A stretch of 21,965 bases of DNA from Aestuariicoccus sp032586235 (GTDB lineage Bacteria; Pseudomonadota; Alphaproteobacteria; Rhodobacterales; Rhodobacteraceae). The translations under genes and the position numbers were made by a program. Positions 16,193 to 21,965 of the stretch are shown piece by piece (position 1 is the stretch's first letter; every line of letters begins with the position of its first letter). Location of the stretch: the NCBI RefSeq assembly GCF_032586235.1, contig NZ_JAWHTD010000055.1, forward strand, positions 1-21,965, read 5' to 3'. The notes under the pieces were generated by a model. That model did not search any database. It saw only the letters and a program-made list of their open reading frames with translations, and was not told the DNA's origin.

Positions 16193-16746
16193 GCCAGTCT
16201 GGCGACAACAACACCGGAGGGGCGCCAGCCCCTTCGGACGGCCCATCCACGCCGGGGCTGACGCCGCTGGTGGTGGGGATGGACGCCGTTGGCGCTTTGA
16301 TCGTGCTGGGCATGATGATCATAGTGAATATCGATGTCTTTGGCCGGTGGCTGGCTGACTCCCCGCTCGCGGGGACGCTGGAGCTGACTGAGATGGGCAT
16401 TGTGGCGGTGGTCTATCTGCAACTGGCCCATACGATCCGCGTGAAACGGCTGACCCGGTCGGACACGTTCCTGCATTTCCTCGCGCGTCGGTATGGCGAT
16501 CGGGTGGATCAGGCCCTGCGCATGCTCTTCAACCTCGCCGGAGCCCTGATGCTCGCGATCATTGCCTACGGGCAGTTTCCCCGTCTGATCGATGCCTGGA
16601 GCCGCGGTTATTACAAGGGCAATGTCGGGATCTTCACGGCGCCCACCTGGCCGCTTGAGGCGATCATGCTTCTGGGGGCGGCTGCCGCATCGCTGCAATT
16701 TCTTGTCCTCGCCTGGCGCAACGCACGCGCGGTGCGCAGCGCCTGA
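16189..16746 (+). CDS. dctQ: TRAP transporter small membrane subunit, DctQ family
   Basis: The product is 185 aa from the GTG at 16189, which overlaps the dctP stop as GTGA; an in-frame GTG at 16177 is less likely. Four membrane segments are visible: the first contains GALIVLGMMIIVNIDVFGRW, followed by TEMGIVAVVYLQLAHTIR, MLFNLAGALMLAIIAYGQF and AIMLLGAAAASLQFLVLAW. The VDVFGR-like motif and the E-MG-V helix are typical of DctQ. The hydrophilic N-terminal stretch of about 25 residues is somewhat long. It pairs with DctM to form the sodium-driven importer. Confidence 0.9.
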   Translation: MSQSGDNNTGGAPAPSDGPSTPGLTPLVVGMDAVGALIVLGMMIIVNIDVFGRWLADSPLAGTLELTEMGIVAVVYLQLAHTIRVKRLTRSDTFLHFLARRYGDRVDQALRMLFNLAGALMLAIIAYGQFPRLIDAWSRGYYKGNVGIFTAPTWPLEAIMLLGAAAASLQFLVLAWRNARAVRSA

Positions 16747-16781
16747 TCGGCCGACATCCTGAACGTTTTCGGAGTTATCAC

Positions 16782-18125
16782 ATGACTGGTCTTGAGATTG
16801 GCCTGCTTTCGGTTGGCGTGATCGTCCTGCTGATCTATTCCGGGATGCACGTGGGCATCGCTCTGAGCGTGGTGTCGTTCATTTCCGTGGCCCTGCAGAA
16901 AGACAGCCTTACCCTGGCGATGAAGTTGCTGACCCTGGCTGCCGCCGACGGGATCGCAGATCAGACCTTTGCGGTGATCCCGCTCTTCGTGCTTATGGGG
17001 CTGATCATGAGCGCCTCGGACGTGGGACGCGACGCCTATGACGTGGGCGATTATTTCCTGCGCAGGATCCGTGGCGGTCTGGGACTGGCCACCGTCGGGT
17101 CGAACGCGGTTTTTGCTGCCGTCACCGGGGTCTCGATTGCCTCGGCGGCGGTGTTTACGCGCGTGGCGGTGCCGGAAATGCTGCGCCTCGGCTACAGCCC
17201 ACGATTTGCGGTGGGCACAGTGGCGGGGTCTTCGGTGCTGGGCATGCTGATCCCACCCAGTATCCTGCTGATCGTCTACGCCATCCTGACCGAGCAATCG
17301 ATCGGCATGATGTTCTTTGCCGGGATCGGGCCGGGGATCCTGCTCTCGACCGTTTATTGCATCGGGATCATCGGCATGGCCTACTTTCTGCCGGGTTTCG
17401 TTTATGATCGCACCGGCCGGTTTTCGGACCCGGCCTCGATCGCCGACAGCGATCCGCGCGACACCCACAGCCTGGGCGAAATCCTCGTCAAGTTCCTGCC
17501 GCTGCTGGGGCTGGTGCTGATCGTGCTGGGCGGGATTTATGGCGGTATCTTCACCCCGACCGAGGCCGGGGCCGTCGGCGCGATCTGTGCGCTGGTGCTG
17601 GCAGTGGTGCGGCGCAAGCTGAGCCCGAAAGACTTTTGGAAAGTGCTGCTGGAGACCGGCCATATCACGGCCTCGATCTGTTTCCTGATCATCGCGGCCA
17701 CGATGTACAGCCGCTCACTGGCGCTGGCAGGCGTGCCGATGGAGATCGGCGGGCTGGTGCGCACGGCGACGGATCAGTTCCTGCTGGTGGTGCTGATCTA
17801 TGTGTTGGTCGTGCTTCTTCTGGGAACGATCATCGACTCGGTCTCGATCATCCTGATCATGGTGCCATTGTTCCTGCCGGTGATGCAGGGCTTTCAGGCC
17901 GATCCGATCTGGTTCGGCATCCTGACCGTGATCGCTGTAGAGGTCGGCCTGCTGACGCCGCCACTGGGCATCGCGTGTTTCGTGATCAAGGGATGCCTTG
18001 ATGACCCCCGGATCACATTGGGCGACGTCTTCATGGGGGCCATTCCCTTCGCCCTCATGATGGTGTTTGTATTGGTATTGATCACGGCGTGGCCGCATCT
18101 GGTTTATATCAATCAATGGCTGTGA
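16782..18125 (+). CDS. dctM: TRAP transporter large permease, DctM family
   Basis: The 447-aa polytopic membrane protein has about 11-12 hydrophobic segments, and length and motifs fit DctM. Visible motifs include FAVIPLFVLMGLIMSASDVG, the first conserved repeat GSSVLGMLIPPSILLIVYAI, GIFTPTEAGAVGAICAL, and the second-repeat counterpart VEVGLLTPPLGIACFVIKG. DctM carries out the sodium-coupled transport step. The ATG follows GGAG at 8 nt, 35 nt after dctQ. Confidence 0.94.
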   Translation: MTGLEIGLLSVGVIVLLIYSGMHVGIALSVVSFISVALQKDSLTLAMKLLTLAAADGIADQTFAVIPLFVLMGLIMSASDVGRDAYDVGDYFLRRIRGGLGLATVGSNAVFAAVTGVSIASAAVFTRVAVPEMLRLGYSPRFAVGTVAGSSVLGMLIPPSILLIVYAILTEQSIGMMFFAGIGPGILLSTVYCIGIIGMAYFLPGFVYDRTGRFSDPASIADSDPRDTHSLGEILVKFLPLLGLVLIVLGGIYGGIFTPTEAGAVGAICALVLAVVRRKLSPKDFWKVLLETGHITASICFLIIAATMYSRSLALAGVPMEIGGLVRTATDQFLLVVLIYVLVVLLLGTIIDSVSIILIMVPLFLPVMQGFQADPIWFGILTVIAVEVGLLTPPLGIACFVIKGCLDDPRITLGDVFMGAIPFALMMVFVLVLITAWPHLVYINQWL

Positions 18126-18167
18126 CGACCGAACTGAACGACCTGACACTCTCGGGAAAACCACTGC

Positions 18168-19226
18168 ATGTCCAACCCTCCCAAATCCGTGTCTGAAAAA
18201 CGGGCGCGGCGGGTCAAGCTTTCAGATGTCGCTTCGGCGTCCGGGGTCCACTACTCCACCGTATCGAGGGTACTGAGGCCGGGCTTCAAGGGCCGCATTT
18301 CCGACGATGTTGCAGAGAGAGTCAGGGCGGTCGCGAGCGAATTGGGCTACCAGCCGAACGCCGTTGCATCCAGCCTTCGTACGCAATCCACACGGTCGAT
18401 CGGACTGATCGTGCATGACATGAACGACCCGGTCTATCCGCCGATCCTGTCCGGTATCGAATCTGTCATGTCGCCGGATGGATATGCCGTGCTCGTCGGA
18501 AACACAGGTTACGGCGTGGATGCGGAACTCGACCTCGTCAACCGGATGGCCTCGCGCCTTGTCGATGGGATTTTCCTCGCCACGACGCGACTGAAAGACC
18601 CTGCTGTGGAACGGTGCGAACAACTCGGCATCCCTCTGGTTTCGGTTCTCCGACAGACGGCAAGCGGCCACACACCTGCCGTCATGAACGATTGCTTCTG
18701 GGGCATGGAAGCATTGACGACCCACATCATTGAAAGCGGGCATCGAGACATTGCGGTGATCATTGCACCACAAGATCTTTCGACGGCCCAGGAACGGTGG
18801 CAAGGTGTTCAGGCCGCCATGAACAAACACGGACTGAGCGTGCCAAAGCATCGCCTGGCCCATGTAGACCGAATGTCCATGGATGAAGGCGAAAGGGCAA
18901 CGAAAGCCCTTCTCGCGGCCGCTCCGGTTTCTCCCGAGGTGATCATCTGTGTTAATGATCTGATCGCTGTCGGGGCCATCCGCGCTTGCAGAGATCGCGG
19001 GCTCCGTGTGCCGACGGATATTTCAATATCGGGGTATAACGACATACCGTTGATGGACATGATTGACCCACCTCTATCCACTGTCCATATACACCTGCGC
19101 CAAATTGGGAAGGCTGCGGGGGAGATGATGTTGGAATATTTGTCAAATCCAGATCTGCCTGCGCAAACGAAACGTGTGAAGCCCGAATTGGTTCTGCGCG
19201 GCTCTTTGAGGGATTTGAAACGCTGA
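18168..19226 (+). CDS. LacI family transcriptional regulator
   Basis: The 352-aa protein has a LacI-type helix-turn-helix near the N-terminus (VKLSDVASASGVHYSTVSRV, about residues 16-35) and the hinge-helix region LGYQPNAVASSLRTQ (about 64-78). A periplasmic-binding-protein-like ligand domain follows (SIGLIVHDMNDPVYPPIL, then VICVNDLIAVGAIRACRDRG and ISGYNDIPLMDMIDPPLSTV). It starts 42 nt after dctM on the same strand, so it is probably the last gene of the transporter operon. The perfect palindrome GCAAACGTTTGC before osmC is its likely operator, giving autoregulation and substrate-responsive control. The effector is unknown; a transported compound or a derivative would be usual. Confidence 0.93.
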   Translation: MSNPPKSVSEKRARRVKLSDVASASGVHYSTVSRVLRPGFKGRISDDVAERVRAVASELGYQPNAVASSLRTQSTRSIGLIVHDMNDPVYPPILSGIESVMSPDGYAVLVGNTGYGVDAELDLVNRMASRLVDGIFLATTRLKDPAVERCEQLGIPLVSVLRQTASGHTPAVMNDCFWGMEALTTHIIESGHRDIAVIIAPQDLSTAQERWQGVQAAMNKHGLSVPKHRLAHVDRMSMDEGERATKALLAAAPVSPEVIICVNDLIAVGAIRACRDRGLRVPTDISISGYNDIPLMDMIDPPLSTVHIHLRQIGKAAGEMMLEYLSNPDLPAQTKRVKPELVLRGSLRDLKR

Positions 19227-19239
19227 AAGGCTTGGGGAG

Positions 19240-19519
19240 GCAGTAGTGTGACTGGCCAATTCGATCATGTCTGCTATAAGCCGGTCTTCATCATCCAGGC
19301 TCCGCGGTTGGTACCCACCGAGTAGATGCCGTAGGTGATCCCGTTCTCCGACCGCGCCGACTGGTGGCCGACGAGGCTGGCCGTCCAGTGCTCCGGGACG
19401 CAGGTTCGTTCGCACTGGGCGATGAACCGCTTTCTGGTGCTGTGAAACACCAACCCCGGACGGTCAAGGTTGGTATCGCGCAACATTACCGACACTCGCG
19501 AGGGTGCAACGATGACCAT
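19240..19519 (-). pseudogene. Tyrosine recombinase (phage-type integrase) C-terminal relic
   Basis: On the minus strand the sequence reads RDTNLDRPGLVFHSTRKRF, then CVPEHWTASLVGHQSARSEN, GITYGIYS. These are the C-terminal catalytic motifs of tyrosine recombinases: H-x-x-R in HSTRKR, GH, and the nucleophile Tyr in YGIYS. After SVG the sensible continuation (YQPRSLDDEDRLIADMIE) lies in another frame, so a frameshift near 19320 breaks the gene. The N-terminal two thirds are missing upstream of 19519, and the original stop seems lost next to the lacI end. It marks a former integrative element. Confidence 0.8.
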
Positions 19520-20121
19520 CGGCGGTCACACGATCCTGGTGCTGGGTGTCAGTGCGGATGTGTTTGGGACCGACGACTCCCGGTTTCTGTGAAAATTGAA
19601 GCGATTTGTGAGCCCTCAACGGAAATGCTGATCGGCGTTGCGAGTGCTCGCAGAGAAGCCAAGGCAGCGATGCCGACCGAACCGTCGCTACGGCGCGGCG
19701 AAAAAAAGCAGTCGTTCCGGCAAGCAGCGGCGAGGTTTCTGGGCTGATTGGGCAAGGAACGGACAAATCGGCCGATGCAGATGTGACCGCTTCGAAGTCC
19801 GAGGGTCTAAAAAAAAGGGCTTCTTAGTCCTCATAGGCGGAGCAGGAATTCTCCTTACGGGCAGCATCTGTATGCTACGATGACTTGGCCAGGAGACCCC
19901 TCGCACCCGTAAACCGAGGAACTGTCCGTATCTAAATCGGTAGAAACGGAGGTTTCAATGCCAAATAAATGACTGAAGTTCCTTAAGAAACCAACAGCCC
20001 GACCCATGGCCGGTGAAGCGGTTCTCGTCTGGCTGGTCGTCGTAATCGTGTCGTCGTGGCTCGGCCAATGCAAGGGCTGACCGAAGGTTCGATCGTCATC
20101 ATCCACGCCGTCGACGAAATT
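19520..20121. other. Intergenic stretch without recognised gene
   Basis: No gene can be supported in these 602 bp. Short frames occur on both strands, none with a good ribosome site or family resemblance. The sequence around 19800-19990 is more AT-rich than its surroundings. Decayed mobile-element DNA linked to the integrase relic is the likeliest content, by inference. Confidence 0.45.
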
Positions 20122-20245
20122 TCCGGGTGCACGAGGTCTTCGACGACTGCGTATCGGGCTACTCGCTGTCCGGACCGCTGGCCGGTAAGTACGGCGAGTC
20201 GTCCCTCGATCTCATCAAGGCAATCATCAAACCATAGGAGGAGAC
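20122..20245 (+). repeat. 124-bp inverted duplication, copy 1 (3' end of an unknown gene)
   Basis: This copy matches the reverse complement of 21659-21779 with 10 mismatches and one 3-nt gap, about 92 percent. The outer 27 bases and the last 40 or so are identical. It contains a 36-codon frame (20127-20237) beginning VHEVFDDCVSGYSLSGPLAG and ending LDLIKAIIKP, then AGGAGGAGAC. Upstream, the frame turns into Arg-rich noise, so this is a gene fragment with its 5' part lost. Confidence 0.8.
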
Positions 20246-20304
20246 GCATGGTCACAGCGGCGGCGCGCCATTCTTTACGAAAAAGGGAAAGTTCTGTAGA
20301 ATAG

Positions 20305-20330
20305 CCCCAGCCGCTTGCAAGCGACCGGGG
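20305..20330. repeat. Stem-loop with 12-bp perfect palindrome
   Basis: CGCTTGCAAGCG (20312-20323) is a perfect palindrome enclosed by CCCC (20305-20308) and GGGG (20327-20330). It could be an operator or a hairpin in the leader before the winged-helix gene. Confidence 0.4.
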
Positions 20331-20398
20331 TAGACCTTGTCAAATATACGAGACACCACCACTCACGAAGACGTCTCGCTGCTTGAACAGGCTGGTAC

Positions 20399-20437
20399 AG
20401 GCCGCTATTATTGTCAACATGATAATTTTAGCGGCCT
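20399..20437. promoter_or_regulatory. Long palindrome upstream of the winged-helix gene
   Basis: AGGCCGCTA (20399-20407) and TAGCGGCCT (20429-20437) are perfect inverted partners. Just inside, TTAT and ATAA can extend the pairing after a 3-nt bulge. The site lies 48 bp before the ATG at 20486, where an operator for the encoded DNA-binding protein would be expected. A hairpin in the leader RNA is the alternative. Confidence 0.5.
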
Positions 20438-20485
20438 GAATTCACGGCCGGCAGGCGCTAGACAGGTTGGATACAGGCTTGAGCC

Positions 20486-20788
20486 ATGAATAAGATCTCC
20501 GCCTTGTTTGAACTGCGGTGCATGCTTCGCAAAATGGAAGAAGATGTTGGCCTCGAGGCGTTGACGCCAGCAGAGATGGACGTTTTCCTTGCTGCTCATG
20601 ACGTCACCGGCAACCTGGGAGAGGCGGTAACCTCCGACCAGATCCGTCAACACTACCTAGCGTCTGACATTGCGCAGGCTACATACCACAGAGCCCTGCG
20701 ATCCTTGGTGGGCCTGGGTTTGCTTGAAAAGGCGGCAGGCTACAAATCGCGGCACTATGTGGTCCGCGCCGACCTCGTAAGTCGGTAG
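20486..20788 (+). CDS. Small winged-helix DNA-binding protein
   Basis: The 100-aa product has LTPAEMDVFLAAHDV followed by a helix-turn-helix-like segment (VTSDQIRQHYLASDIAQATY, HRALRSLVGLGLLEKA) and a C-terminal wing strand (YKSRHYVVRADL). This order fits a compact winged-helix regulator; the close family is not known to me. The ATG has no strong ribosome site (AGG 12 nt upstream). A membrane protein follows in the same frame 30 nt later. The pair lies inside the inverted duplication 20122-20245 / 21659-21779 and is preceded by a 39-bp palindrome that may be its own operator. Confidence 0.7.
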   Translation: MNKISALFELRCMLRKMEEDVGLEALTPAEMDVFLAAHDVTGNLGEAVTSDQIRQHYLASDIAQATYHRALRSLVGLGLLEKAAGYKSRHYVVRADLVSR

Positions 20789-20818
20789 CCTTGCCTCAAC
20801 CTCCACCAGGCACTTTCC

Positions 20819-21460
20819 TTGTCATCTGGCACCGCTTCTTCTCGGGAGGACTTGAAGGTAGTAGTTGAGCTACAACACTCACTGGGTGGAACTTTGAACT
20901 TTCTGATTGTCGCGCTCGTCTATGTTCTTTGTCACGGGTTGACAGCCTTGGTTGTCACGCCCGTGCAGAGCATGGTCTTGCCCGAAGAGACGGTGTTCGC
21001 AAGCCTGATCTATCTTCCACATGGCGTTCGGGTCCTGGCGACCTGGGCATTTGGCTGGCGGGCAATCCCGTCTCTTGTCGTCGGCTCAAGCATCGCCGCC
21101 TGGCTTTTTACACCAACGGATGAGTTGAACCTGTTAGAACCTGCATTGCTGGAAAGCATTCTCGTTGGCGCCTTCTCGGCGTTTGCGGCCTTTGAACTGG
21201 CTCGGCTTGCCGGCTTCGATTTCTACTTTGGGCGTGCGAGAAGGCTCAACTGGAAAGGGATGATTGCGATCGGAGCGATCTCTTCAATCATCAACTCGGT
21301 CGGGCAGACGTTCATCTACGCTGGACTGATCGGGCTGGATCAACTTGTTGAAGTCCTCTTGATTTACGCGGTCGGGGATCTCGTTGGCCTTATAGTCTGC
21401 ATGGTGGCGTTGATGTTCGTCTTTCGCTGGAGCCGCCTTTACAACTTGCCCAAGCGCTGA
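20819..21460 (+). CDS. Integral membrane protein, MASE1-like, unknown function
   Basis: The product is up to 213 aa with about five or six hydrophobic segments, for example LNFLIVALVYVLCHGLTALV, AIPSLVVGSSIAAWLF, ILVGAFSAFAAF, MIAIGAISSIIN and LVGLIVCMVALMFVF. The short motif YLPHGVRVLATWAFGWRAIP recalls the membrane sensor domain MASE1 and related uncharacterised proteins of alphaproteobacteria. No kinase or GGDEF output domain follows. The start is not settled: the TTG at 20819 is the first possible one, while GGGAGGA (20844-20850) suggests a start a little downstream, but no well-spaced ATG exists. It is probably co-transcribed with the winged-helix gene. Confidence 0.7.
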   Translation: MSSGTASSREDLKVVVELQHSLGGTLNFLIVALVYVLCHGLTALVVTPVQSMVLPEETVFASLIYLPHGVRVLATWAFGWRAIPSLVVGSSIAAWLFTPTDELNLLEPALLESILVGAFSAFAAFELARLAGFDFYFGRARRLNWKGMIAIGAISSIINSVGQTFIYAGLIGLDQLVEVLLIYAVGDLVGLIVCMVALMFVFRWSRLYNLPKR

Positions 21461-21480
21461 ACATGCAAAAGGCCCGCTTC

Positions 21481-21503
21481 ACGATCAGCTAATGATCGTT
21501 TCC
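21481..21503 (+). terminator. Possible terminator after the membrane protein gene
   Basis: ACGATCA (21481-21487) and TGATCGT (21493-21499) form a perfect 7-bp stem with a 5-nt loop, followed by TTCC, 21 nt after the stop codon. The stem is weak and the T-run short, so this is tentative. Confidence 0.4.
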
Positions 21504-21658
21504 GTGCATGCGGCAGGCACGGTTTGCACACGGTTGAACCTAACTCGTGAGGTGCTGCTTTTATCTTTCGTCTAAGCAGCCCTGGAAAACCGACTGGTGC
21601 GTCCACCATGCCATAACCGCGTCTGCCTGAACCCGGAGCATCTCACGGTGGGGACGCG

Positions 21659-21779
21659 GTCTCCTCCTATGGTTTGATGATTGCCTTGATGAGATCCAGG
21701 GACGGCCCATATTCACCGGCCAGCGGACCGGTCAGCGAGCAGCCCGATACGCTGTCGTCGAAGACCTCGTGCACCCGGA
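21659..21779 (-). repeat. 121-bp inverted duplication, copy 2
   Basis: Inverted partner of 20122-20245. The single 3-nt gap keeps the reading frame and several mismatches are synonymous, so both copies probably derive from diverged homologous genes rather than one recent duplication. Confidence 0.8.
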
Positions 21780-21861
21780 GTCCGCGAACGTTCTGGCGCG
21801 ATACCTTGCACATGCGGAGCACAAGTTTGGGCATGAAGCCAAGCGAAGATGTGAAATTCAC
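21667..21861 (-). CDS. Small protein or 3' gene fragment, unknown
   Basis: The 64-aa frame starts at a GTG (21861), with a TGA in frame 24 nt upstream. It reads VNFTSSLGFMPKLVLRMC, then RGLRVHEVFDDSVSGC, and ends SLDLIKAIIKP before TAG and AGGAGGAGAC. Its last 35 residues match the 36-codon fragment at 20127-20237. The conserved end in two diverged copies suggests that a real protein family is represented. No family is recognised, and no strong ribosome site supports the GTG. It may be the tail of a longer broken gene. Confidence 0.45.
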   Translation of the reverse strand: MNFTSSLGFMPKLVLRMCKVSRQNVRGLRVHEVFDDSVSGCSLTGPLAGEYGPSLDLIKAIIKP

Positions 21862-21965
21862 GTTCCGGCGTCCTGATAAAGCTCATTAGTCGGGTTTGAA
21901 CAACGCCTTCAGGCGGACTGAAGGCGGAGATTTTGTGTGGTGGGCGTGTGCAGGTCGGCGAACAA

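Noticed and set aside
15101..16246. 381-codon minus-strand open frame
   Set aside because: Antisense shadow of dctP; the plus-strand frame has a signal peptide, ribosome site and DctP motifs.

Overview
The window looks like accessory DNA from a GC-rich alphaproteobacterium, most probably Rhodobacteraceae (Roseobacter-like). This is inferred from gene types and base use, not from a marker gene: RTX and VCBS-like secreted proteins, a DUF3108 protein, a DctPQM TRAP transporter under a LacI-type regulator, and decayed IS and integrase relics between the modules.

Layout. (1) 1-1502, minus: 5' part of an RTX calcium-binding protein with an FG-GAP-like segment, running off the window edge, with its own good promoter. 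(2) 1594-3253: an apparently intact IS1380-family element, whose probable right end lies 15 bp past the stop of the next gene. (3) 3269-7403, minus: a tight operon of an ABC exporter, a 46-codon ORF that overlaps both neighbours by ATGA, a PF14907-type nucleotidyltransferase and an HPr-kinase-like protein. Exporter, nucleotidyltransferase and kinase together resemble the tailoring/export half of paeninodin-type lasso peptide clusters, but no cyclase, leader-binding protein or protease is in the window. (4) 7404-8217: decayed DNA with a 27-bp direct repeat and a possible N-terminal scrap of an EPS-type MarR regulator. (5) 8218-10932, plus: a 904-aa acidic multidomain secreted protein with a clear terminator. 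(6) 11537-12250: a DUF3108 protein with a signal peptide. (7) 12655-19226, plus: an Old Yellow Enzyme, a decayed IS5-type transposase carrying a 41-nt palindromic insertion, then OsmC, DctP, DctQ, DctM and a LacI regulator. A perfect LacI-type operator, GCAAACGTTTGC, sits in front of osmC. (8) 19240-21965: a frameshifted tyrosine-recombinase relic, then a winged-helix protein and a membrane protein enclosed by a 124/121-bp inverted duplication of the 3' end of an unknown gene.

How the parts may work together. The OsmC-TRAP-LacI genes form a likely substrate-responsive uptake operon: the regulator is encoded last and its probable operator lies before the first gene. The nearby ene-reductase may act on the imported compound. 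The minus-strand operon looks like part of a peptide modification and export system, with the coupled 46-aa ORF the most interesting unknown. No tRNA, rRNA or CRISPR array was seen.
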